Part shown: positions 21,124-32,273 of the stretch, piece by piece | How the letters are laid out: each line of letters opens with the position of its first letter | Position numbering within the stretch: position 1 is the first letter of the stretch | From: Septoria linicola | Lineage: Eukaryota > Ascomycota > Dothideomycetes > Mycosphaerellales > Mycosphaerellaceae | DNA length: 64,000 nt | Direction: 5' to 3' | Assembly: GCA_024114885.1 (NCBI GenBank) | Contig: CP099423.1 | Coordinates: 1,984,001 to 2,048,000, forward strand | Made by a program: the position numbers and the translations under genes | Notes under the pieces: generated by a model | What the model saw: only the letters and a program-made list of their open reading frames with translations | Told to the model about the DNA's origin: nothing | The model's database searches: none

Positions 21124-24100
21124 TTATCCCGTGAAACCCAGCATATCCCTCTTGTCATCCGTAAGTCGTCCCCACTCCAGCAGCAAGCGAAACATATAAA
21201 TCTCCATATCCTCCTTCCTCAAAACACGCTCAGCCCACTCTTTCCCTTGACTAGCAATCCTCTCCGCCTCCCTTTGATGTGCTTCGACAGCAATCTCCTT
21301 CCCACCAATCTTCGCATAAAGGCCCTGGAAGTAAGCCAGCGTAGCCCAAAGTCCGTGTCCTCGAATGTCGAGGGGCACAAAATGCACCCAAGCTTCTACG
21401 CGATCATCCCACCATTCTCGGAAGAGCGCGGCCTTGAACGGGAGAGAGTTGCTTCGCAGAAAAGGAAGGAAGCGACCAGAGAAGCCTGCGCCATCGAGGT
21501 CGAGGAGGTATTTGTAGTGCCAGTGGTCCTGGAAGTCAAGTGGTGGTACCAGAGGTGCGAATTCTTGTGCTTGGTCCGAGCAGTCCCGTCCGCCGCACCG
21601 CACGATCGAGTCGACAAAGTGGACATCCGTGGCGAGGAAGCTTGAAAGCTGCTTCACTGGGAAGCTTTCGTAGTGCATCTTGTCGGTTGCCGAATTGACA
21701 AGCAGGGACTGGTCCGGTGTCGTGCCATTGATGTTGTTGGTGATGTGGACGAATCGCTGTCTGGCCATGCCTCGCCATTGACCCGTGAAGCCACCGTGAG
21801 AGAATCCTTCAGAAGTAGCGCCACGCCAGAACAGAACTGGCTTCTTTTCCGCAAAAGACGAATCCGGCCGTTCTACAGTGGGCTCGTATTTCGCTTTGTC
21901 GATGTAGTTCCACGCGCTTGGGTACAGGATATCGTTGAAGCCACCTGCTTTGCTCTGAGAAAAGACGGGATAGAGGCGAGAGCTTGTCTTGAAGGCTGCA
22001 GGTGACAAGTATAAACCATGAAGATCAGCAAGGTCGGGCTGATGACAGACGTCGCCTGCTGTAGTCCAATTACTAAGGAAGGCGCCAAGAGAATGCTGGC
22101 GAACGCAAGAGCGGCATAGCACGCCAGCATCCCATGCACGTCGAGCACGAGCGGGAGAATTTGGAGGACAGCCATGGTTGCCGAAGCGGTGAAACACCGG
22201 TTCCCACGAAGCCTCCCAGAGTGGACTGTCGTGCAGAGGCTCTTCTGGCACCTGTCGCCATTGCTCATTACGAGAGCTCGTCCAGGTCTTGTCCACTTCG
22301 TTTGGCAGTCGAGGCTGTCTGCCTAACGCACGCATGGGTTCGACGTCCTCGTACGGCACCGATATTCGACACTCATCGTTCAAGTTGAAAGCGAGATCCA
22401 TATCTGGCAGACTGTCGGCAAATTTGCTAATCATACTGACGATGCCCTCGAGCATCCACAAGTGAGTCGGAACGACATTAGGTGATATCGCAACCTTGCC
22501 AGCTCGGATCGAGATTCCGGCTGCGTCGTTCCATGGGTTTGCGATGAGGGTCCACGTTCTCTCGCGAATCTCACCTGGCGACAGCGCATGGAAGGGCAGC
22601 AGATCTCGGTATATGCTGTCGAAGTCGTCGATCACGGTTGAGCTTCGTTTTGTTGCATATTCAAACCAGTCATAAAATCCAGGCGGCGGATGTCTCTTAT
22701 ACCGTAAGCGATAGGCCTGAGTCGCTTCCGCGAGGGTCCTGCTTGCTGAAGCCTGTGCGACGAATGTTTCGTGACGACCTTGTGCTTCATACATGGCCAT
22801 GTCGATTGGGTGGAAGGCAACAACCCGGTGGTAAGAAAGCCAGATTCCAACCCAGAGGAGCATCAAGGCCATGAAGAAGACATACGTCCAGGCTGGAATT
22901 TTATGCGAATCCTGCTCGGAACCATCGGTGCTACGGCCAGTAACGTGCGCTTCTATGTTCAGGTAGAACATGAAGGCGAGGATGAGTATGAATATTCCAA
23001 GGAATGCAAGGCCCATGTGCATCATTGGAAAAGGGTGTGCATTGCTCCAGGCAGTCGTAGTCGTGGTCGTGATGATGCTGGTAGCCGTCGCTATAACAGA
23101 AGTTTTCACAGCGCCAATGTGATGGATCTGTGTAGAATCAGAATCGGGCGAGTCATTGGTGCTGCAGAAGAAGGCTTACCGTGAGCAGTGCGCAAATCAA
23201 TGTAAATGCGATGTAGACATTAAGTTTCATGACGCTCCAAAAGTAGTGAGGGGGTATCGTAAGAAGCCATTTCCGTCCAGTCTCTTGGACAAACCAATAA
23301 ACACCGCCGACTACCAACCAGAAGCCGGCGCATACCTGCCAATTATGTCAGTCCCTGGTAGCGAATGGAGTGGTGGCAGGTACATACCAGTAAAGCGAGC
23401 CCAATTAATGCAAATTTGTTGATCGTGCTGAGGGTCTTCCTCGCCGCTCTCGAACGAAGCAGCTCACCAAAGCAGTACACAATGGCGACGTCAAGCAAAC
23501 TACTAAAGCGCTGCACGACAGGGACTGAAACCCTGTAATGTAGCGATGCTGCACAAATGTACGTGGACGCCGGGCTGGCAACAGCGTCCAGGACCAAGCT
23601 TCCTCCAAAGGTGAACGCAAGTGTGGTCAATACTCGCGCGTATGGCAAAACAGCGATCTCACGCAGAAGTGAAGGCTCATCGTGGACTTCGTAATGCTGA
23701 GAGATCGTGTGACTGCTGGACTTCTGTGCAATCCAGTACTCCCACGCTGACAATGCCAGCGGGATCCAGACGTTCCAGTGATTGGTGGCGCATTGCACAT
23801 TGTCGACGACTTGTCTCAGCAGCTCTACTCTGAGACAGATCAGTGCGACTAAGAGGACCACCAGTATCCTCAACTTGCGCTGACTGCTCGCATATGTGAC
23901 AGCTTCTACAGCGGGACTGGATTCCCTGCTGGCATGCCGTCTACCGACCTCGGTGAGAGGAAGCTGCCCATACTGTCGGCGGTCCTTCCTCCCTCTTTCT
24001 TCGTGATCTTTGGGCAGCCATCTGCTCGACGCGACTACTGCGCCGCCTGCACCTGCGAGAATGGCTGTGCAACTGTGGATGGGCCTGTCGAACGCGAAGC

Positions 24101-24255
24101 TCGTGGGAATTGCGCGCGATAAGATGGCGCTTCCGACGACTAGACCGCTGGAAACGGTCAGTATGGCGGAGCGGATAGTATGCAGGCTAGAAGGTGGTGG
24201 TGGTGGTGGTGATGTACCTGACGGCAGGCCAGACGCCTCGTCGGTGGCCGTTCAT
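21124..24255 (-). CDS. Multipass membrane glycosyltransferase, family GT90 (CAP1-like)
   Basis: Four exons: 24218-24255, 23388-24147, 23180-23335 and 21124-23127, joining to about 985 aa. The N-terminal third is a membrane domain with many hydrophobic segments (SGLVVGSAILSRAI, ILVVLLVALICL, VLTTLAFTFGGSLVLDAVA, GLALLVCAGFWLVVGGVYW, VYIAFTLICALL, MGLAFLGIFILILAFMFYLN, YVFFMALMLLWVGIWLSY). The C-terminal part has the GT90 features: YLSPAAFKTSSRLYPVFSQS, DILYPSAWNY, KKPVLFWRGATSEG, KYLLDLDGAGFSGRFL and FREWWDDRVEAWVHFVPLD. GT90 enzymes include cryptococcal Cap1 and the xylosyltransferase Cxt1; the acceptor here is unknown. The first exon is uncertain: the large exon is open upstream but meets TGA without an ATG, so I use MNGHRRGVWPAV joined across 24148-24217. 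A 31-nt intron alternative also keeps frame. It is divergent to Kre33. Confidence 0.85.
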
Positions 24256-24733
24256 GCCTCGGTCTCAGCCTCAGCCTCTGTGCATGTTTGGCGATCCCGG
24301 TCTCTCACACGTCTCTCTCTGTCCAGTGTGACACGCGCTTTCTCCGCGGCTGACAGCCTCGTACACGTACCCGATTCGTCTATCGTTTCGTCAATTTGCA
24401 AGTCGCAAAGGTCGTGAGGAAGAAGACGCGAAGCTGCCGTCGACCAGCGAATCCTTCGCGACTGCAAGAAGCGTCTGTCTTCACAAGCGACCAGACCAGA
24501 CCAGCTCCGAAAAACAGGCTTAATCTTCGTCCAGCACGTGGTGTGGTGTGGTGTGAGCAGGGGTCGGAATTCAGTCCGTTAGCGCCAAAGCTAAGTCAGA
24601 AACCGCTCAGTTTTTTTCGCTAAGTCAGAGAGCTCACTTTCTGCTATGCCGCCATAGCTCATGATCATGGTTTAACACCGACAGCCAACGAAGGCGCCAC
24701 TTCCATTCACACATCGCCAGGGAAATCGTCAAC
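24256..24733. promoter_or_regulatory. Divergent promoter region of GT90 and Kre33/NAT10 genes
   Basis: The 478 bp between the divergent starts. It contains CT-rich stretches and short TCAGCC-type repeats near 24262-24280. No factor site is claimed. Confidence 0.4.
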
Positions 24734-27700
24734 ATGCCTAAGAAGGCAATTGACGCCCGGATCCCGGCGCTCATTCGCAATTCGCAACTTCTCCGCCATC
24801 GATCTCTCTTCATCATCATCGGCGACCACTCCAAAGATGTCATTGTTAATCTGTACCATATTCTGCTCAACCTGGACATCAAATTGAACAAATCCGTGTT
24901 ATGGGCCTACAAAAAGGAACTTCTCGGCTTTAGCAGTCACCGCAAGAAGCGCGAGAAGAAGATCAAAGCCGAAATCAAAAGAGGCCAGCGAGATGTCGAC
25001 GAGCAGGATCCCTTTGAGCTCTTCGTCAGCACGCGAGACATCCGTTATGTCTACTACAAGGAGACTGAGAAGATCCTTGGTCAGACCTTCGGCATGTGCG
25101 TGTTGCAGGACTTTGAGGGGCTGACGCCAAATCTGCTTGCGCGGACGATGGAGACTGTCGAGGGAGGGGGAATGGTGCTGCTGCTGCTCAAGAATGTACA
25201 AAGTCTGAAGCAGCTGTACACCATGAATATGGATGTGCACGCCAGGTATCGCACAGAAGCGCATGGCGATGTGGTGGCGCGCTTCAATGAGAGATTTCTG
25301 ATGAGTCTGGGAAGTTGTGGAGGTGCACTAGTCATTGACGATGAAATGAACGTACTGAGTAGTGTCTCAGGCGCGAGAGGCGTTGTAGAGCTGAAGAGTG
25401 GGGAAGTCACAACAGAGAGTCAAAAAGCCAAGGAAGAGCTGGCAGAGATCAAGGACAGCCTTGAGGGAGAGAAGCCAGTCGGGGACCTGGTCAAGCTGGC
25501 AAAGACCGTCGACCAGGCCAAGGCACTGATGACCTTCGTCGAAGCCATCATGGAGAAGACGCTAGCGAGCACGGTCACTTTGACTGCGGGTAGAGGTCGT
25601 GGAAAGTCCGCAGCCTTGGGCATGGCAATTGCGGCGGCAGTCGCATGTGGCTACAGCAACATCTTCATCACATCCCCTTCGCCAGAGAATCTGAAGACTC
25701 TTTTCGAATTCATCTTCAAGGGCTTCGACGAGTTTGGCTACCTCGACCACACGGATTACGACATCGTGCAATCGACGAATCCGGACTTCAACAAGGCTAT
25801 CGTGAGAGTCAACGTACACAGGGAGCATCGACAAACGATACAGTACATTCAACCACAGGACTCGTATACTCTTGGTCAGGCAGAGCTTCTCGTGATAGAT
25901 GAGGCTGCCGCCATTCCTCTACCATTAGTGCGAAAACTGCTGGGGCCATACTTGGTCTTCATGGCGTCTACCATTAACGGATACGAGGGGACTGGACGGT
26001 CGCTTTCCCTCAAGCTCATACAGCAGCTGCGAGATCAGTCTCGAAACATTGGCAAGACGAATGGAGACACAAAGGTGGCGAACAGAGACGGCAACAAGAA
26101 GGAGCAAGATTACACACCACGAACTGCAAGGTCACTGCGGGAGATCGAGCTGAATGAGCCAATCCGATACGCAAATGGAGATGCCGTGGAGAAGTGGATG
26201 AACACGCTACTCTGTCTCGATGCTACCCTACCACGAAAGTCAAAGATTCATGGCACCCCTCATCCTTCACAGTGCGAGCTATTGCAGGTCAATCGCGACA
26301 CGCTGTTCTCTTTCCACAAGGTGACGGAAAAGTTCTTGCAGCAAATGATGGCATTGTATGTGGCATCGCATTACAAGAACTCGCCCAATGACTTGCAGCT
26401 CATGTCGGATGCGCCGGCGCATCAGCTCTTTGTCCTAGTTGCGCCTACAGCAGATGACTCTAACCAGCTGCCCGAAATCTTGTGTGTGATACAAGTTGCG
26501 CTAGAAGGACAGATCAGCCGAGAAAGTGTGCTGAACAGCCTATCACGAGGACAACGAGCTGGAGGCGATCTTATACCTTGGCTGGTCAGTCAACAGTTCC
26601 AGGACTCTGAATTCGCAGGACTGAGTGGAGCGCGAGTCGTGCGTATTGCGACGAATCCAGACTATGGTAGCATGGGTTATGGCTCGCGCGCTTTACAGCT
26701 CCTGAACGAGTTCTACGAGGGCAAGCATGTCAGCCTTTCAGAGTCTGACGACGTGCTTGCCATGAATGAAGAGCAAGCAAGACGAGTTACTGATGAGGAG
26801 CTCGCAGGAGCCTCGCTGCAGACCGAGACCATCAAGGTTCGGGATATCAAGTCCATGCCTCCTCTGTTTGCGCGACTGCATCAGCGAAGGCCACCCGCTT
26901 TGGACTATACCGGTGTTTCGTATGGCCTGACGCAGCCTCTTCACAAGTTCTGGTACCGTGGAGGCTATGTGCCAGTCTATCTCCGACAGACAGCCAACGA
27001 CCTCACTGGCGAGCATACGATGGTCATGCTTAAGCCTACGAATAGAGATTCGACCGATCCGAGCTGGCTTGGTGCATACGCGCAAGACTTCCATCGGCGA
27101 ATCATGAACCTAGCCTCATACCAGTTTCGCGTGTTTCCAACTGTGCTGATCTTGTCCATCGACGACAGCTCAAATAAAGGCATCAAGCTCCTCGAAGACT
27201 CACAGAAGGCTCAGCCACTGAATAAGCCTGAGCTGGACAAGCTGCTATCTCCTTACGACATCAAGCGACTCAAGTCTTACGCTGACAACATGCTCGATTA
27301 CCACGTCATCCTCGATCTCATGCCAACGATAGCGAACTTGTACTTCACTGGTCGCATCAAGGATGACAATGGAGTCGTTCTCTCTGGGGTACAAAAGGCT
27401 CTGCTGTGCGCCATAGGTCTTCAGCGCAAGATGCTCGAAGACATGGAGAAAGAGCTGAACCTCACAGTCTCTCAGCTCATGGCCATGTTCATCAAGGTGA
27501 TGCGCAAAATCAGTACGCATTTCGAAAGGATCCAGTCTGGTGCGATTGAGGCTTCCATGCCTCCAGCCACCACGAACGGCGGTGCTGCGCCTGACGATGA
27601 TACAGCAGCAGAACGAGGGATCGATGCAGTGGCTGTGAGGAAAGAGCTCGAGGATGACCTTGCGGAAGGTGCAGCAGAGTTCAATGAGGAAGAAAGGCAA

Positions 27701-27955
27701 AGAAACCGAAAGATGATCGATGCGTTGCCGCTCGATCGATATGCCATTCAAGAAGGAGAAGTTGGATGGGAAGAGGCAGAGAAACAGGTCAAAGATGCAA
27801 CAAAGAAAGGAAAGAGTGTAAGCACGATTGCAGTCAAGAGCAGCAAGAAGGGCGAGGACAAGAAGCGAAAAGCTGGGGAAGCCCTCAAAGAGGCTCAAGA
27901 GGAGGCCGAAAAGTCAACGAGTAGTGGGAAAAAGAGCAAAAAGAGCAAAAGATGA
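24734..27955 (+). CDS. KRE33: RNA cytidine acetyltransferase (18S rRNA and tRNA ac4C)
   Basis: Nucleolar enzyme that uses acetyl-CoA and ATP to make N4-acetylcytidine in 18S rRNA and, with an adaptor, in tRNA; required for small-subunit maturation. A single uninterrupted exon of 1073 aa, the expected size for Kre33/NAT10. The start MPKKAIDARIPALIRNSQ is the family start. Domains in order: TmcA-like N-terminal domain, RecA-like helicase domain with P-loop GRGRGKSAALG at about residue 285 and Walker-B-like LLVIDEAAAIPLP near 385, GNAT domain with VVRIATNPDYGSMGYGSRAL near 634-655, and a C-terminal tRNA-binding-type region. The tail is Lys-rich (KKSKKSKR), consistent with nucleolar targeting. 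Its integrity over 3.2 kb argues that base-calling in this region is good. Confidence 0.98.
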   Translation: MPKKAIDARIPALIRNSQLLRHRSLFIIIGDHSKDVIVNLYHILLNLDIKLNKSVLWAYKKELLGFSSHRKKREKKIKAEIKRGQRDVDEQDPFELFVSTRDIRYVYYKETEKILGQTFGMCVLQDFEGLTPNLLARTMETVEGGGMVLLLLKNVQSLKQLYTMNMDVHARYRTEAHGDVVARFNERFLMSLGSCGGALVIDDEMNVLSSVSGARGVVELKSGEVTTESQKAKEELAEIKDSLEGEKPVGDLVKLAKTVDQAKALMTFVEAIMEKTLASTVTLTAGRGRGKSAALGMAIAAAVACGYSNIFITSPSPENLKTLFEFIFKGFDEFGYLDHTDYDIVQSTNPDFNKAIVRVNVHREHRQTIQYIQPQDSYTLGQAELLVIDEAAAIPLPLVRKLLGPYLVFMASTINGYEGTGRSLSLKLIQQLRDQSRNIGKTNGDTKVANRDGNKKEQDYTPRTARSLREIELNEPIRYANGDAVEKWMNTLLCLDATLPRKSKIHGTPHPSQCELLQVNRDTLFSFHKVTEKFLQQMMALYVASHYKNSPNDLQLMSDAPAHQLFVLVAPTADDSNQLPEILCVIQVALEGQISRESVLNSLSRGQRAGGDLIPWLVSQQFQDSEFAGLSGARVVRIATNPDYGSMGYGSRALQLLNEFYEGKHVSLSESDDVLAMNEEQARRVTDEELAGASLQTETIKVRDIKSMPPLFARLHQRRPPALDYTGVSYGLTQPLHKFWYRGGYVPVYLRQTANDLTGEHTMVMLKPTNRDSTDPSWLGAYAQDFHRRIMNLASYQFRVFPTVLILSIDDSSNKGIKLLEDSQKAQPLNKPELDKLLSPYDIKRLKSYADNMLDYHVILDLMPTIANLYFTGRIKDDNGVVLSGVQKALLCAIGLQRKMLEDMEKELNLTVSQLMAMFIKVMRKISTHFERIQSGAIEASMPPATTNGGAAPDDDTAAERGIDAVAVRKELEDDLAEGAAEFNEEERQRNRKMIDALPLDRYAIQEGEVGWEEAEKQVKDATKKGKSVSTIAVKSSKKGEDKKRKAGEALKEAQEEAEKSTSSGKKSKKSKR

Positions 27956-29556
27956 AGTTGAGCCGGTCGAAAGTGGCAAAGCTGATAGCAAGCCTCCGGA
28001 GCTGTAATGAATAATGGCCGGGACACTGCGAACCTGCCCATGCCGTGAACCTGTATCAACGAGCATTCTACCACTTTACATTTCACGAGCGGAAGCATCG
28101 CTTCGGCGAACGCATTCAGGATCTGGCGACCCGCAAGAGACGTGAATCATCTATCTACTTCAATGTAGTTCACACCAGATCTGGTGTGACCATGCTGCTA
28201 AATATACGGCTTGACTTGCCTATGCCGTGGATCTGGATCTGGAGTAGTATCAGATACATGCACGTGGCTGCGCGTGTGGTGCGGGACCGTACAGTGCCGA
28301 AACAAACGCGAAACGGCATCTCTGCCATGTTCAGAACGCTCGATCTGATCGCGTCGCGACAATTACTCGGGGGGACTTGTCCGTGTTGTGACACATACAC
28401 CTCACGACAGGAGGGCTGACAGGGAAGTAGTCTAGCGACGACTTGATATCAACGCCACTAGCGATCCTCCAAATCCACACCTCATGAGATGCGCGACATG
28501 TTTTCGCAGCGTGCATAGGTTGTGCTGTGGTTACATCGCGTGCTCCTCTCGTGCGAGCTCGTGAGAGAAAAGTGGTGTACGAGCACAAGGCCCGTAGCTG
28601 CATACTATCGGTGAACAGCTATGCGCATGTCAGGTCATCCTATGCACGCCCGTTTCTATCGATTATCTCTGTTTGACCTGCCACTCACGTTGAGCCGCAT
28701 TTCGCTGACGTACTTAGTAACACCTGCCCCATGCCGCATCGGAGCGAGCGTCCGATCCGCGACAAAAGAGTGGATTCGACCAGGATATAACACCTTAGCC
28801 GTAGATGCACCATCGATCCTTTTATCGATATTTCTTGCCTCGATACCCATGCCAGGACCTGCATGATGAAAGATAATCCTCCGAAACGTGCATGAGAAAG
28901 TGGCAAGACCGCCACGAAAGCCTTGCATCGTTTCGTGCGATGCGACCTTGACCGCTGCTAGAAAAGCCACCGCGGATGCAAACATGAGATTATTGGCAAT
29001 ACTGACACCAGGCACAGAACGTCTGCTTCGGGCCGACAAGCGCTCGTGTAGCGCACTATATCGTATACCACGCCTTACTCTCAATCACAGACGACCTTTA
29101 CGCGACTACTGCACGAGCTCAGGAGAGGCGAAATTTCTTTGGTCCAACAATGGCAGGTTCCACGTTACACGACGTTTCTATCTTCAGCCTCCTCGCGGGG
29201 GACTAGTGTCACGACTCCATCGCCGTAGACGGAGTGGAGACAATGGCTCAGGCGGCATTAGGTAGTCAGTGTTTTCCTGATACGTGCCGGCTGGGCTACC
29301 ATCGCTGTTAACTCCACTACTTCTTGCACGAGAAAAGATTCGCTGAATGGGTACATAGCTGGAGCCCTGGCACGGCATGGCAAACACTGCTCGTTGCTCT
29401 CTTATTCTCTCCTCTTCGTAGGATTTTCTCTCCCTAACACTGCAAATATCTATTCACTACTGGGACTGCACAACGTCTGCACTATTCACGCCTTTGAGTT
29501 GAGGTACTAATAACTGTTCTTTATCTTGGAGTGGCACGCCATCGATCTTCCTCACC
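27956..29556. other. Intergenic region, no supported gene
   Basis: About 1.6 kb between Kre33 and the laccase (both plus strand). Frames up to 142 codons (28656-29084 minus) show no motif or splice-linked partner. The 3' part should hold the laccase promoter. I see no repeat structure. Confidence 0.45.
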
Positions 29557-31872
29557 ATGAGGTTACACTACTATTCCATCTTTAATTTGCTGGCTCTGGT
29601 CACTGCCTCGGTCATTCCTAGTGAGAGGTTACACGAAGCTGGAACGGCACGGGAAGCGACACAACTCACACCTTCACGACCGATCACGGTAAACAGAAGA
29701 TCCAATGGAAGGCGACAAGATCCGAACGTAGCAGTCACATTCAACCAGATAATCGAGACAGCATGGGGAGAGGCAGTACGGGTCGTAGGGTCGATCTCGC
29801 AGCTTGGAAATTGGGACACGACCCAATCGATAGGTCTCGATGCGGGCCTATACACAGATGATGATCCTCTCTGGTCAGGGACTGTCGTTATACCCGCGGG
29901 AACGAGTTTCACCTACAAGTACATCATAGTACGCACAGATGGCACGGTCACATGGGAGGAGGATCCCGATCACTCTTTTACTGTGCCCAGCAGTGGCGGC
30001 AGCGCGACGATCTCAGACACGTGGCAATCAGGCGCTGCGACAACAACTACACGAGCACCGACTAGCCCTGTCACTACTACAAGCGCTGCACCTACTGCGA
30101 CTTGCACAAATGGACCCAACTCACGCGGCTGCTGGAATGGAGGATTTGACATTGACACCGACTTCGACCAAGACTGGCCCGTGACAGGACGAACAGTCTC
30201 CTATGATTTCACCATCACCAACACCACTCTTGCACCAGACGGATTCGAGCGCCTGGTATACGCGATCAATGGACAATACCCTGGTCCAACTATTTACGCC
30301 AATTGGGGCGACACGATTGCTGTGACTGTTCACAATGAGATGGAAAACAATGGGACGTCGATTCACTGGCATGGGCTGCGGATGTGGCACGCCAACGGCC
30401 AAGATGGTGTTCCTGGAGTGACGGAATGTCCGATTGTGCCTGGTGCGAGCAAGACCTATACTTTCACGGCTACGCAGTATGGAACGAGTTGGTACCACTC
30501 GCATTTCAGCAATCAGTACGGCGATGGTATCTTAGGGCCAATTGTTGTGTATGGACCTGCTACTGCGGATTATGACGAGGACTTGGGTCCTTTGCCAATC
30601 ACTGACTGGTATTATCCTACAGTGGGCACAACTTCGATCTTGGCTAGACACAGGAACTCGCTTGCACCCACTGCGGATAATGGTCTCATCAACGGCACCA
30701 TGACTTCGAATTCTGGTGGCTCGTACGCAAGAACCACTCTCATCGCCGGTAGAAGACATCGACTACGATTGATCAATACCTCTGTCGACGGCCACTTCAT
30801 GTTCTCCCTCGACGGCCATACCATGACCGTCATCTCTGCAGACTTCGTACCCATCGTCCCTTACAACGCCACCTGGGTCTTCCTCGGCATCGGACAACGC
30901 TACGACGTGATCATCACCGCCGACCAGTCCCCTGGTAGCTACTGGTTCCGCGCCGACTCGCAGGACGCCGCAGGCTGCGGCTCCAACTTCAACAACGGCA
31001 ACATCCGCTCCATCTTCTCCTACGAGGGCCACGAGAATGAGACACCAATCAGCACTGCCACAGCATATGCTCAGCGCTGCACAGACGAGACCCAACTTGT
31101 GCCTTACTGGAACTCATATGTTCCACAGAACAATCTGCCCATTTTCGAGCAACTTGATACTGCGATCAACCAATCTACTGATGCGAATGGTCTGTTGACG
31201 CTGTACTGGCAAGTCAACGGTACGCCATTGAGGGTCGATTGGGGTACTCCAACGTTGGGACAAGTGCAAGACGACGCTGGGTACTCAGCTTGGGTCAATC
31301 GCGCGAATGTCATTTCTCTGCCTACGGCAGGTCAATGGACGTATTGGGTGATCACCGAAGGATTTGGTTCGCCGTTCTCAGTGAACATTCCGCATCCCAT
31401 CCACTTACACGTAAGTACTGATCTTGAGCCTCATCTTCACTAAGACAGTCTGCTAACTTGTGGTCGTACAGGGACACGACTTCTACGTCCTCGGCTGGGG
31501 CACCGAAGCGTGGAGAGACTCCGATCGAGAAACACTCAACTACGACGATCCTATCAGGCGAGACGTAGCCATGCTGCCATCAAATGGATGGTTAGCAATC
31601 GCCTTCGAGACGAACAATCCCGGTGCATGGCTTCTGCACTGCCACATCGTAAGCTCCAATTTCATCCCACTTCTCACCTCTCCCGCTTTACTGACTCTCT
31701 TATCCCTCAGGCCTGGCACGCAGACGACGGTTTCGCCGTCCAATTCATCGAGAGCCAATCAAGCATGCTCGAGACGGCTCCTCTACCAGGAGATTTCAAC
31801 AGACAATGCGATGCTTGGAATGACTACTATCCAGACAATGCGCCATATTTGCAGCATGACTCTGGGATATAG
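29557..31872 (+). CDS. Secreted laccase (multicopper oxidase) with N-terminal CBM20 starch-binding domain
   Basis: Three exons, 29557-31410, 31472-31648 and 31711-31872, giving about 730 aa; ordinary ascomycete laccases are nearer 550-600. Signal peptide at 1-18. Residues about 57-157 form a CBM20 module (VRVVGSISQLGNWD, then PLWSGTVVIPAGTSFTYKYI, then VTWEEDPDHSFTVP), followed by a Thr/Ser/Pro linker (about 158-182). The oxidase has all four copper motifs: HWHG (270-273), WYHSHF (His314, His316), HPIHLHGHDF (His613, 616, 618) and HCHIAWH (674-680). Residue 685, ten after the copper Cys675, is Phe, the position linked to high redox potential. The C-terminus ends DSGI, the processed or plug-like tail of ascomycete laccases. 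Introns interrupt the third and fourth copper sites. It oxidises phenols extracellularly; the substrate is unknown. Confidence 0.94.
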
Positions 31873-32273
31873 AAAGAATTGTTGGAAAGTAATATGAACA
31901 ATTTAATGTGTCATGTACATACGAATGTGAGCATGTTGATGGTAGGCAATATAATGAGAGATGATGAAGAACCAAAGTTTGCATTTCGAGTCGAGATGGC
32001 TCTCAAAGTCACACGTCCAGACAAGCTTAACCTCATGGTAAGTTTCGGATTCGGACCTTTTAGCGTGTGGTCTGGGCCCATCCATGGTGAGCACAACATC
32101 GCATTTCGACCTTCACCATCTTTCCTTCTTCTTGTGACATGTCTGTTTGGAGTCGAGATGTCGTGAGAACAGAGATTTGTTGGAAATTTTGTTTTTCTTA
32201 ATTTCAGACTTAGCCTCCCAGGTCAGTCTTAAATGCACGAAAGCTCGCTAATGTAGAAACTCAATAATGCGGC
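31873..32273. other. Convergent intergenic region
   Basis: About 400 bp between the laccase stop (plus) and the PAP2 protein stop (minus). Moderately AT-rich, with no coding support. Confidence 0.45.

Noticed and set aside
27245..27898. 217-codon minus-strand frame
   Set aside because: Fully antisense to the Kre33/NAT10 C-terminus; its Leu/Phe-rich translation mirrors Lys/Glu codons on the other strand.
28656..29084. 142-codon minus-strand frame upstream of the laccase
   Set aside because: No motif and two other overlapping frames of similar quality.
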